Made by a program: the position numbers and the translations under genes. 64,000 nt of DNA from G963701675 sp963701675. GTDB taxonomy: Bacteria; Planctomycetota; Planctomycetia; Gemmatales; Gemmataceae. Where the stretch lies: contig OY969623.1 in NCBI GenBank assembly GCA_963701675.1, forward strand, positions 3,782,001 through 3,846,000. The letters are read 5' to 3'. The number at the start of each line of letters is the position of its first letter. Position 1 is the stretch's first letter. Shown here piece after piece: positions 55,463 through 63,728 of the stretch. The notes beneath the pieces are model-generated. The model did not search any database and had not been told where the DNA came from. It saw only the letters and a list, made by a program, of their open reading frames with translations.

Positions 55463-57513
55463 GCGAGGTCATGGCGAAGGATGTTGCTGTTCGGGCTTTC
55501 TGCCGCTAGCCGCTCGCACATGGCAAGGGCGCTACGGTGTGCGGCTTCAGCATCCGCTTGGTGCCCGAGCATGGAGTAACTCATTCCCAACCCTTTATAC
55601 GCTCGTGCCGTCCAGCGGCGGATTTCGGGGTTGGGGTGGTCCTCGTTGCCAAGAAACGTTTTGAAATAGAGGGTCAAGTCGGTGAGAAGCTTCTTCTTGA
55701 ACTCTTCGAGTTCCGGGCCGCCACCGCCTTTCTCAAAGACCGTCATACCGACATGTTCCAACGACTGCATCGCTTTGGTGAGGTGTTCTTCGGCGAGCTT
55801 CTTCTCTTTTTCAGTCTGGAGCTGCGATTCCTGAAGCTTGACGAGATGTGCTTCGGCGAGCTTCTTCTCTTTTTCAGTCTGGAGCTGCGATTCCTGAAGC
55901 TTGACGAGGTGTGCTTCGGCGAGCTTTTTCTCTTTCTCGGTCTGGAGCTGCGCATCCCGAAGCCGGTGCGTGTAGACCCAGCCGCCCACAATCAGGACCA
56001 CCATTGCGGTAGCCAGCGTCACCAATAGGGCCGCCACCGCAGGCCGACGCCGCGCCCATTTCCACCCACGCTCCCACGCGGCAACCGGCCGCGCCCGGAT
56101 CGGCTCACCCGCCAAGAACGCGCCCAGGTCATTGGCGAGATCGGCTGCCTGCGAATAACGGCGACGCGGGTCCTTCTGCAGGCATTTCAGGCAAATCGTC
56201 TCGATGTCGCGCGGCAGTTTAGGCTGAAGGTGCCGAAGGGCCACGGGCTCTTGCGATCGAACCTGTTCCAGTGTTTCGAGAATGGATGCGGCCCGGAACG
56301 GCGGCCTGCCCGTTAGAAGTTCGTAGAGAATCGCGCCGAGAGCATACACATCCGCAGCGGGACCAACCGCGTCAGAATTCCCGTAAGCTTGCTCCGGCGC
56401 CATGTAGCTTGGCGTACCGAGTATCGAACCCGTCTGCGTATTTCCACCGCCGCCGTCGAGCCGCTTGGCAAGCCCGAAGTCGGTGATCTTCGGAATAGGG
56501 GTCAGGGGCGAGGGGTCAGGGGTCAGATACGACCGTTCCATCGTTCTGACCGCTGACCCCTGACCCCTAACCCCTGCTAATAGGATATTCGCCGGTTTCA
56601 GATCGCGGTGCACCACGCCGCGGTCATGTGCATACTGAATCGCATGAGCCAGTGTCATGACGAGTCGGGCCGCATCCAGCGGTGGCTGCGGGAAGCCGGC
56701 AAGGTGTTTGTTCAGGTTGCCGCCGTCGATGTACTCTAACGAAAAGAACGGCCGGCCTGCATCTTCACCGATGTCATGAATCTGAACGATGTTTGCATGC
56801 TGCAATCGGGCAGCCGACTCCGCCTCGCGACGAAACCGAGTGCGTTCTTCCGGCGAGGCGCTTTCAGCCGACAGCATCATCTTGAGTGCAACGACACGGT
56901 CGAGCGACCGATGTCGTGCCTTATAGACCACGCCCATTCCGCCGCGGCCGAGTTCTTCAATGATCTCGTGATCGCCGATGACGCAGGTGTTTGGCGGCGA
57001 TCGATGTGCCAGGCGGCCATTGCCGTTCGACCTAGGTGTATCGCTTTTCCATGTCACATCCGGCGCGATCTCAGCACGGATTTGCACGAGTGCTTCGGTA
57101 AGCTCCGCCGCGTGCATCGGAAAACGGCGCAAATACTCTCCGTGATCCGGATCGTCACCCCACCGGCGGCGCACTCGATACTCCTCCGTAACCAATTCAA
57201 GTATCGCGTCTTCAGTTAAGTTCAGTTCCGAGAAGGTACGCGCATAGTCGTCTACCGTTGGACGTGCCGGTATCGCGCCGTTCGACACCAGGGTCGTTGA
57301 CCCAGGGCGTCGCCAGCGGTATTCCAAATCTACCTTAATCAGTTCTTGAAGAACGTCAGATCGCGAAGTCCCGTTCTCACAAGCGGAAAGGTAAGAGTCA
57401 ATGCGCGGCACGGCGCCGGTCTGCCAAGCTTCCTCAAAGGAATCGACGATCCGCTCCAGATCGCGCGGACCAGCAAACGCTGCGGAACCGATCCCGATCG
57501 ATGGCTCGTTCAT
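55339..57513 (-). CDS. Membrane Ser/Thr protein kinase, N-terminal part (frameshifted), paired with ECF sigma
   Basis: The frame gives 724 residues. The N-terminal 180 residues form the sigma-linked leader, with a conserved RIDSYL and ILELVTEEYRVRRRWGDDP. The kinase domain spans 182-470: glycine loop LGRGGMGVVY, Lys211, HRD 302-304, DFG 345-347 and APE 372-374. A transmembrane helix lies at 491-515, then a heptad coiled coil (AQLQTEKEKKLAEAHL repeated) and the start of a TPR region. About 22 extra residues between HRD and DFG come from a heptanucleotide repeat. The sequence leaves frame near 55430. Start ATG overlaps the sigma stop (ATGA). Confidence 0.8.
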   Translation of the reverse strand: MNEPSIGIGSAAFAGPRDLERIVDSFEEAWQTGAVPRIDSYLSACENGTSRSDVLQELIKVDLEYRWRRPGSTTLVSNGAIPARPTVDDYARTFSELNLTEDAILELVTEEYRVRRRWGDDPDHGEYLRRFPMHAAELTEALVQIRAEIAPDVTWKSDTPRSNGNGRLAHRSPPNTCVIGDHEIIEELGRGGMGVVYKARHRSLDRVVALKMMLSAESASPEERTRFRREAESAARLQHANIVQIHDIGEDAGRPFFSLEYIDGGNLNKHLAGFPQPPLDAARLVMTLAHAIQYAHDRGVVHRDLKPANILLAGVRGQGSAVRTMERSYLTPDPSPLTPIPKITDFGLAKRLDGGGGNTQTGSILGTPSYMAPEQAYGNSDAVGPAADVYALGAILYELLTGRPPFRAASILETLEQVRSQEPVALRHLQPKLPRDIETICLKCLQKDPRRRYSQAADLANDLGAFLAGEPIRARPVAAWERGWKWARRRPAVAALLVTLATAMVVLIVGGWVYTHRLRDAQLQTEKEKKLAEAHLVKLQESQLQTEKEKKLAEAHLVKLQESQLQTEKEKKLAEEHLTKAMQSLEHVGMTVFEKGGGGPELEEFKKKLLTDLTLYFKTFLGNEDHPNPEIRRWTARAYKGLGMSYSMLGHQADAEAAHRSALAMCERLAAESPNSNILRHDLACAHCLLGDARGRKGNRMTRRRPTVLPPISTDHCPAIRKLM
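55788..55955. repeat. 63-bp direct repeat coding a coiled coil
   Basis: A 63-bp unit (55788-55850) is repeated almost identically at 55851-55913 and partly at 55914-55955. It codes for a 21-residue unit (LQTEKEKKLAEAHLVKLQES plus Q), three coiled-coil heptads per copy, just after the kinase transmembrane helix. Recent duplication is the simplest explanation. Confidence 0.75.
56498..56574. repeat. Inverted heptanucleotide repeat inside the kinase domain
   Basis: Four heptamers GGGGTCA, GGGGCGA, GGGGTCA and GGGGTCA (56498-56525), a 21-bp core (56526-56546), then TGACCGC, TGACCCC, TGACCCC and TAACCCC (56547-56574). The two arms are inverted copies. On the coding strand it is read in frame between HRDLKPANILL and PKITDFGLAK. 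Confidence 0.8.
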
Positions 57514-57809
57514 GCGTAGTGGCCGATATCAGACAACGCGTGTCGTTGGTATTGCTGTTCCAGATAGTTCTTGATTCGGTCGAGCACGCGGCGCACGGTT
57601 CGAAGGCTCCGGCGAGTTTCGTCGGCGATTTCGTCGAGCGTGAATCCTTGCAGCCGCAACTCGAACATCTGCCGTGGCAGCGGCTCGAGGGCCCGCATGA
57701 TCTGATCGACTTCATCGGCGAGTGCACTGGCTTCGTCGGGCGACGGATCAGCAGCAAGTGCTTCTGCGGTCAAACGTCCAATGCTGATGTCATTGTCTTC
57801 GCGATCCAA
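57510..57809 (-). CDS. ECF sigma factor, C-terminal (region 4) part (frameshifted gene)
   Basis: This frame holds the C-terminal half of an ECF sigma factor: ADEVDQIMRALEPLPRQMFELRLQGFTLDEIADETRRSLRTVRRVLDRIKNYL, the sigma region 4 helix-turn-helix (shown as contiguous 20-residue pieces in the protein). Its stop overlaps the kinase start by ATGA. The N-terminal half lies in another frame (57872-58123). Between them the sequence in this frame reads like family sequence only after a one-base correction at about 57929. Confidence 0.75.
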   Translation of the reverse strand: MDREDNDISIGRLTAEALAADPSPDEASALADEVDQIMRALEPLPRQMFELRLQGFTLDEIADETRRSLRTVRRVLDRIKNYLEQQYQRHALSDIGHYA

Positions 57810-57871
57810 TGCCCGCTTGTCGGCCGTGTGGTACTCGAACTGGTGTCCAAGTTTGTGCTTGGTAATGCCGA

Positions 57872-58123
57872 CTAGAAGCCGCCACAGGTCACCGCTCTGG
57901 TCCAGGGCGTACCTACCGGCGCGGGCGCCAAAAAGAAACTCCGATACACCGACTGGACAATATCTTCCGGGTCGACGCGGCGGGCTAGCTTCTCCGACAA
58001 GCGGAGCCGGACCAAGCCAATGAGGCGTTCGGCGTAGCGGCGAAAAAGCGCGTCCGCAGCGGCTTGGTCGCCCTCACGCCAGCGAATCAAGAGTTGAGCC
58101 GAAAGAGGATCGGTAGTCGCCAT
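57872..58123 (-). CDS. ECF sigma factor, N-terminal (region 2) part (frameshifted gene)
   Basis: This frame has sigma region 2: LIRWREGDQAAADALFRRYAERLIGLVRLR, then KLARRVDPEDIVQSVYRSFF with the usual DPEDIVQ core. It goes out of frame after SFFLA. Inserting one G in the GGCGCC run at 57929 restores SFFLGARAGRYALDQSGDLWRLLV and joins the region 4 frame, giving a sigma factor of about 204 residues. It heads a sigma-kinase pair like that at 2969-5287. Confidence 0.75.
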   Translation of the reverse strand: MATTDPLSAQLLIRWREGDQAAADALFRRYAERLIGLVRLRLSEKLARRVDPEDIVQSVYRSFFLAPAPVGTPWTRAVTCGGF

Positions 58124-58340
58124 AAGTCCTTACGCCAGAACCCCATTTCCCCCATTGCAGTTTCGAATCGGCTTCACAGCGATACCGATCCTTCATCGCC
58201 GTTTTCATTATTCACATTTTTCATGGCCACTTGCAAACGAAAAATCGGATTTCCCTCTGCGAGAAGCTTCGAGTTTCTCGTCGTTCTCAAAATCCAAAGG
58301 CCATCGGGGTCTATGTTCCGACATTCGGAGGAGTGAAATC

Positions 58341-61300
58341 ATGTTTCGGCGTTTCGCGCGAAAACCTGCTGTGACGACATCTGCCACCGGCCGATCGTTT
58401 CGCCCGCATCGCACTCGACTCTTCTGTGAATCACTGGAAACCCGTCTGGCGCCGGCATCGATCGCCTGGGACGGCGGACCTACGAGCACCGGCACCGATT
58501 GGCTCACTGCCGCGAACTGGGCGGGGGATGTATTACCCGGCATCGCGGACGAGGCGGTGATCGGCGGAGCATTCGCGACCGCGACGATCAACGTGAACGG
58601 CAACGTGAGCATCAACAAGCTAACCAGTTCGGCCACGGTGCAAATTAGCAGCGGAACTTACACGCTGGCCACGGCCTCAACTTCTGCCAAATTCACGATG
58701 GCAGGAGGCACACTCGAAGGCGCCGGCGACCTATCCGTCAGCGGCGTGTTTTCTTGGACCGGCGGCACTATGCAAGGGACCGGGAAAACGAGCCTTAGCG
58801 CGGCAGCCACGGGAACGATTTCCGCGGCGACCAATAAATTCCTTGGCCGTCTGCTCGAAAACTCCGGCACCGTAAGTTACACAGGGAGCGGGCTCTTCTA
58901 TGGCCCGTTCAGCGGCTCGATTGGCGTCGTCAACAACCTCGCCGGCGGTGTCTTCAATTCGACCGGCGACGGCGATTTCAACCAGTTCTTTAGCAGCGCT
59001 TCTCACGCCTTCAACAACAGCGGCACGTTCAATCGTTCCGGGGCCGGTACGACTACGTTTTCCACCAGCATCAGCTTCAACAACAGCGCCACCGTCAACC
59101 TCACGGCGGGGACTTTGCAACTGAGCGGGGCCGGTACGCACACGGGCCCGTTCGCCACCAGCGCTGGAACCGTGCTGCAATTTGACTCGAATACCAATGT
59201 CATGTCGGCCGGATCGTCGATCACAGGCAGCGGAACAACACGATTGCTGAGCGGCATTTTGACCGCGAACACCAACCTGAGTCTGGTCAATTATGATCAA
59301 CAGGGCGGGAAATTGAACGGCTCTGGCGCCACTACCGTGACGACCGCGTTCACATGGTCCGGCGGTACGATGGATGCGACGGGACAGACGAACATCACCG
59401 CAAGTGCGACCGCGGCCATCTCGGGGGCCAGCAACAAGTTCCTCGGCCGAGTGCTGCAAAACGCGGGCACGATAAACTACACCGGCACTGGCTTCTTTTT
59501 CGGCCCGGAAACAACGTCGCCGGGCACTCTTAACAACCTCGTCGGTGCCGTCTTCAACGCCATCGACGACGGCGACTTCAACATATTCTGGGGAAACGCC
59601 TCGCACGCCTTCAATAATAGCGGCACGTTCAACCGCTCCGGCGCCGGTATTACCACATTCACGGGAATTGCGTTCAACAACACGGGGACCGTAAACCTCA
59701 CCGCCGGCGGGCTCGCGTTAAACAACGGTGGAACCGACACCGGCGCGTATGCCGTGAGTGGTGGAACCGCACTGGAGTTCGGCGGCGGCACGCATTCACT
59801 CAGCGTCGCGTCGTCCATCAGCGGGGCTGGCACAACTCTGTTCAGCGGCGGCACGACAACCGTGAGCGGAACCTACACAGTACCGATCACGCGCGTCACA
59901 GGCGGCACGGCGATTATCAATTCGAACTTCTCGGGGACGACGCTTGAAGTCTCCGGGGGGACACTTGACGGAACGGGCAACGCGACGGTGAGTTCAACAT
60001 TTACGTGGACCGCCGGTACGATGCAAGGGACGGGTAAAACGACGCTCACCGCGGCCGCCACCGGCACAATCTCCAATGCGACCAATAAGTTCCTGGGGCG
60101 TATTCTCGAGAATTCGGGCGTCGTGAATTACACCGGAAGCGGCGTATTCTTCGGCCCGACGGCGACCGCCGCCGGCGTGATCAACAACTTAGTCGGCGGT
60201 GTGTTTAATACGAACGGCGATGGCGATGTCGCCATATTCTTTGGCAATGCAGGCCATGCCATCAATAACAGCGGCACCATCAACCGGTCGGGCGCGGGGT
60301 CAACGCTCATCAATAATGGCATTCTCTCTAACAACAATGGCACGGTAAATATCACCGCCGGAACCTTGGAACTACAGGGCGGCGGCACCCACACGGGGAC
60401 ATTCGCCGTTTCCCCCGGAACCGTACTCCTCTTCTCCGCCTTCGGGACGCCGACGATCCTGGCCGCCGGAACGTCCATCACCGGTAGTGGCGTCGTCCGT
60501 CTCACGAGCGGCTACCTCACTGTGAACGGCAATGTCAGCATCGTCAACTTTGAACAGCAAGGCGGCATCTCGGACGGCTCAGGCACGCTCACCATCACCT
60601 CGACTTGGACTTATAGCGGTGGATATATGGACGGCTCGGGCCAAACGAGCGTGGCGGCGACGGGCACCGGAACCATTTCCGGCGCGGCGCAAAAACTGTT
60701 GGGCCGGGTGCTCCAGAACGCCGGCACCATCACGTATACCGGAACGAGTTTCGATTTTGGTCCGCAACCCACTTCCCCTGGTGTCCTCAACAATTTGGCC
60801 GGCGCCACATTCGACATCGCCACCGACGGTGACATGGTTCCGTTCTGGGGTAACAGCGCCCACGCGATCAACAACGCCGGTACCTTCCGTAAATCGGCAG
60901 GCACTGACACCGATATCGCTGTTCCGTTCAACCTCACCGGCGGCGTGGAAGTGCTCACCGGCGCCCTCAACGTAACGGCAGGAGGGAGCGCCGGCGGAGC
61001 GTTCAACATGTTGTTCGGGCCGCTCAACTTAACAGGCGGAACTTTCACCATCCTCAACGGCGCCGCCGGCGCCGGGACGGGCATTATCGTTATCGCGGGC
61101 GGCACGGTCACGGTGAGCACCGGCAATAGTGGAAGCGTGGCGAGGTTAACCCAACGGCGTGGAACGGTGAACGGCGGCGGAACGTTGACCGTGACCAACT
61201 CCTTCACATTCGGCGGCGGTGTTCAGAGCGGCACGGGCAAGACCGTGGTCGCCGCCGGCACGACGGGAACACTTTCGAGCGCCAGTCCCAAATTCCTTGG

Positions 61301-62045
61301 CCGCACTTTTGAAAACCAGGGAACCGTAACGTATTCCGGCAGCGGCCTTCAGTTTGGCATCGCGGGCGGCGTCGGGGTTATCAACAATTTGGCCGGCGCG
61401 GTCATGAACTGGTCGGGCGACGGCGATCTGGGCGTGCTCGGCGGCGGCGCCCACGCCATCAATAACGCCGGCACGATCAATCGTTCCGGCGCCGGTGCCA
61501 CGAGCGTCAGCTCGGGCATCACGTTCACCACGACGGGCACGGTCAACGTAACCGCTGGTACGCTGGACACAGCCGGCGCCTACACCCAAACCGCCGGGAC
61601 TACGACGTTGTCCACCGGTACGACGTTGGGTGCCGCCACCGGAGTCAACATCGACGGCGGCGTACTCTCCGGCGTCGGCACCATTAGCGGCAACTTGACG
61701 AACAAAGGCACGGTACGGCCGGGCGGAACCGGCGCTGCCGGGACATTAACGGTAACGGGCAATTACACACAGACCGCTACCGGCGTATTGAACATCGAAT
61801 TGGGCGGGACCGGCGCGGGCACGTTTGATGTCCTTGCGGTCGGAGGCGTAGCCAATCTGAACGGAACCCTCAACGTCAGCCTCATCAACGGATTCAACCC
61901 CGCGAACGGCAACACGTTCGTTGTCTTGACGTTTGCGTCGCGAAGTGGAACCTTCTCCACCATGACCGGGTTGAACTTAGGCGGGTTGGAACTTGATCCG
62001 GTGTTCAATGCCAACAATCTCACATTGGTGACGCAACCGGCCTGA
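58341..62045 (+). CDS. Large repetitive surface protein (autotransporter-like beta-repeat type)
   Basis: From ATG 58341 (GGAGGAG upstream) the product is 1234 residues; an earlier start at 58155 is not supported. The N-terminus is basic with LFCESLETRLAPASIAWDGG, the LExR-type signal seen on planctomycete surface proteins. Five long repeats follow, each with TWSGGTM, KFLGR (or KLLGR), YTG-x-G-x-FFGP, NNLAGGVF, GDGD and NRSGAG. Composition is Gly/Thr/Asn-rich and suggests a right-handed beta helix. The end (NGTLNVSLINGFNPANGNTF, FSTMTGLNLGGLEL) resembles a common C-terminal beta module. Function is unknown; adhesion or S-layer-like role is inference. Confidence 0.85.
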   Translation: MFRRFARKPAVTTSATGRSFRPHRTRLFCESLETRLAPASIAWDGGPTSTGTDWLTAANWAGDVLPGIADEAVIGGAFATATINVNGNVSINKLTSSATVQISSGTYTLATASTSAKFTMAGGTLEGAGDLSVSGVFSWTGGTMQGTGKTSLSAAATGTISAATNKFLGRLLENSGTVSYTGSGLFYGPFSGSIGVVNNLAGGVFNSTGDGDFNQFFSSASHAFNNSGTFNRSGAGTTTFSTSISFNNSATVNLTAGTLQLSGAGTHTGPFATSAGTVLQFDSNTNVMSAGSSITGSGTTRLLSGILTANTNLSLVNYDQQGGKLNGSGATTVTTAFTWSGGTMDATGQTNITASATAAISGASNKFLGRVLQNAGTINYTGTGFFFGPETTSPGTLNNLVGAVFNAIDDGDFNIFWGNASHAFNNSGTFNRSGAGITTFTGIAFNNTGTVNLTAGGLALNNGGTDTGAYAVSGGTALEFGGGTHSLSVASSISGAGTTLFSGGTTTVSGTYTVPITRVTGGTAIINSNFSGTTLEVSGGTLDGTGNATVSSTFTWTAGTMQGTGKTTLTAAATGTISNATNKFLGRILENSGVVNYTGSGVFFGPTATAAGVINNLVGGVFNTNGDGDVAIFFGNAGHAINNSGTINRSGAGSTLINNGILSNNNGTVNITAGTLELQGGGTHTGTFAVSPGTVLLFSAFGTPTILAAGTSITGSGVVRLTSGYLTVNGNVSIVNFEQQGGISDGSGTLTITSTWTYSGGYMDGSGQTSVAATGTGTISGAAQKLLGRVLQNAGTITYTGTSFDFGPQPTSPGVLNNLAGATFDIATDGDMVPFWGNSAHAINNAGTFRKSAGTDTDIAVPFNLTGGVEVLTGALNVTAGGSAGGAFNMLFGPLNLTGGTFTILNGAAGAGTGIIVIAGGTVTVSTGNSGSVARLTQRRGTVNGGGTLTVTNSFTFGGGVQSGTGKTVVAAGTTGTLSSASPKFLGRTFENQGTVTYSGSGLQFGIAGGVGVINNLAGAVMNWSGDGDLGVLGGGAHAINNAGTINRSGAGATSVSSGITFTTTGTVNVTAGTLDTAGAYTQTAGTTTLSTGTTLGAATGVNIDGGVLSGVGTISGNLTNKGTVRPGGTGAAGTLTVTGNYTQTATGVLNIELGGTGAGTFDVLAVGGVANLNGTLNVSLINGFNPANGNTFVVLTFASRSGTFSTMTGLNLGGLELDPVFNANNLTLVTQPA

Positions 62046-62065
62046 TACGGAGCGCCCCGACGGAA

Positions 62066-62106
62066 GGTCTGCACACTCCGGCCGCCATGGCCGCGAGTGT
62101 GCAGCC
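62066..62106. terminator. Hairpin between convergent genes, likely bidirectional terminator
   Basis: CTGCACACTC (62069-62078) pairs with GAGTGTGCAG (62095-62104), with an inner CGGCC/GGCCG pairing around a 5-base loop. It lies 21 bp after the surface protein stop and just before the end of the minus-strand gene at 62114. A strong stem with no clear T-run. Confidence 0.65.
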
Positions 62107-62113
62107 TTGCGAG

Positions 62114-62413
62114 TCAGTGACAAACTGTTTCCAAGGCGGCTCGTTTTGGCCCGTGTTCCGGATCGATTTGTCCGATCACTATTTCGCACATTCTTTGGCA
62201 GACCGCCGACACAAATGATTCGCGATCTACGCGGCCGGTCAAGCGTTCTGCTTCTGCCAGAATCCGACGAGTAAATGATGAATGGCAGGCACGAGTCCGC
62301 AGTGTTCGACGGACAATCGGTGTCAATTTGCTTTCGAGTTGTCGACGCAACTCGTCACTTGCAACCGGATCGCCGAACCGAACCCTGCTCGCCAAATATT
62401 CAATGTCATTCAT
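62114..62413 (-). CDS. Hypothetical small helical protein
   Basis: From ATG 62413 the product is 99 residues, beginning NDIEYLASRVRFGDPVASDELRRQLESKLTPIVRRTLRTR. This resembles the first helices of ECF sigma factors in this window (cf. GDQAAADALFRRYAERLIGL), but there is no region 4, so it is not a functional sigma factor on its own. The second half (AEAERLTGRVDRESFVSAVCQRMCEIVIGQ) has three Cys (with CQRMC). Family unknown. It is followed upstream by a secreted protein gene on the same strand. Confidence 0.55.
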   Translation of the reverse strand: MNDIEYLASRVRFGDPVASDELRRQLESKLTPIVRRTLRTRACHSSFTRRILAEAERLTGRVDRESFVSAVCQRMCEIVIGQIDPEHGPKRAALETVCH

Positions 62414-62430
62414 TTGATTGCTCCAGGGAA

Positions 62431-63303
62431 CTAGGGCGCGATGTTCACCCACGCCGAATCGGATAAGCCCCACCAGTCCGTCACGTCGGCATGCACCTGC
62501 GCCGGCACAGTCACGTGCAATTCCACGGTGAAACAGAATTCCCCTTGAGACCCCGTGGTGACCGAGATGCCTTGCATTTCCGGAATATTGGAGAAGTAAA
62601 CGACTAGTCCCGCAGGGGACTCGTCCTTCACCTTCCCCGAGAAACTCCAGATTCCGTCAAGCGACTTTTCCGCCACAAGCCCGACAATTTCCGGGGCTAA
62701 GTTGGCGATGGTGACCGAAGCGGGTATGGATCGCAGGCCCCATAGGTTGACGGCAAACGCCTTCACGTCGCCGAGCCCGATAGCGGCAGTGGTGAATTCA
62801 AAGTTCCCGGCTGCGTCCGTCAAAACGGATCCAGTCACCTTGCCTTTGAACGTCACGATTAGGCCGGCAGCGTCGATGTCCTCGACTGATCCCGAAAGCG
62901 TAACCGTCTTTTGCTCGCCGTAGGCGAGTTCGAGATCAATTACCGGCCGCGGAACAAGAAGTGCGTCCTGATTCTCCGCCGTCATGTCCATGAAGTTCAC
63001 GCCGTCGACGTAGATCATTCCGAGCGTGGCTTCCGTGGTTGTGAAACTAAAGTTCCCGTCGACATCTGGCGAAGTGCCACCCTTGACCGCCCCGGTGAAC
63101 GTTAATTGCACGAGTTCGGGATGAAGGTCTATCACGGTTCCGGTAAGTTTGGCGACATGGTTGGGCAGCGCGACCGCCGAAAACTCCGTAATGGCGAATC
63201 CTTTCGCAGGGCAAAGCCGTCCTTCCAGACATTCAATTTGAGGCCGGACGCGATTGACCAATTGGCTCATCGTCCGGCGAGACACGTCAAACATCCTCTC
63301 CAT
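62431..63303 (-). CDS. Hypothetical secreted protein with beta-rich domains
   Basis: From ATG 63303 (GGGGAGG upstream) the product is 290 residues. The N-terminus has RPQIECLEGRLCPAKGFAI, the LExR-type signal. The body appears to hold three repeats of about 85 residues with a core such as VTLSGSVEDIDAAGLIVTFKGKVTGSV and FSGKVKDESPAGLVVYFSN, consistent with Ig/cadherin-like beta domains, each with a D-x-x-G-N-F-x-F-T motif (DVDGNFSFTT, DAAGNFEFTT). It was probably secreted. Its stop is 17 bp before the small helical protein gene. Confidence 0.7.
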   Translation of the reverse strand: MERMFDVSRRTMSQLVNRVRPQIECLEGRLCPAKGFAITEFSAVALPNHVAKLTGTVIDLHPELVQLTFTGAVKGGTSPDVDGNFSFTTTEATLGMIYVDGVNFMDMTAENQDALLVPRPVIDLELAYGEQKTVTLSGSVEDIDAAGLIVTFKGKVTGSVLTDAAGNFEFTTAAIGLGDVKAFAVNLWGLRSIPASVTIANLAPEIVGLVAEKSLDGIWSFSGKVKDESPAGLVVYFSNIPEMQGISVTTGSQGEFCFTVELHVTVPAQVHADVTDWWGLSDSAWVNIAP

Positions 63304-63728
63304 CTGCTTGGTCCTCCCCGTTGAGTGGAAACGCGAGCCAGAGCCGGCCGAGAGCGCGCACCGCAACCCCTCGGGGTGACCGAAACTCTTGGCTAAACGT
63401 CGAACTATGCCGCTGGTTTCAAACACTGCGTTGAGCCGACCGCAGGAATACCTTGTGCATGCTGGGAGCCTGCACATGAAGAGGCGCGAGCCTGACCTTC
63501 GTTAGCTGCGGAATGACCCGCACAGATTCTGAATCCGCGCGCCGATTTCGCAAGAGGGAAAGGATCAGATAACTGCGGAATGCTGAGCGATTTGTGAAAT
63601 TCTGCGGGCCGCCTGGCCCAGGAATTTGATCTTGACGAGGATGGGAAAACTAGAGGGTTTTAGAGATTCGAGTTGTATACAATTGAACAGATATCAATTG
63701 CGAGAGGAAGCCGAGCCTGCAGCTGCAA
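63304..63728. other. Intergenic region, about 425 bp
   Basis: No gene is supported; a 60-residue plus frame at 63626 has poor composition. Its few notable features are the palindrome TTGTATACAA (63673-63682) and two CAATTG boxes (63680-63685 and 63695-63700). It separates a secreted protein gene from the 3' end of a TPR protein gene, both on the minus strand. Confidence 0.5.

Noticed and set aside
58155..58340. Upstream extension of the surface protein frame
   Set aside because: No ribosome binding site or family-like sequence; the ATG at 58341 has GGAGGAG and the LExR-type signal follows.
58731..59606. A 291-residue minus-strand open frame in the beta-repeat surface protein gene
   Set aside because: It is antisense to well-supported coding sequence with an excellent start site. 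Repeats make open frames on the opposite strand.
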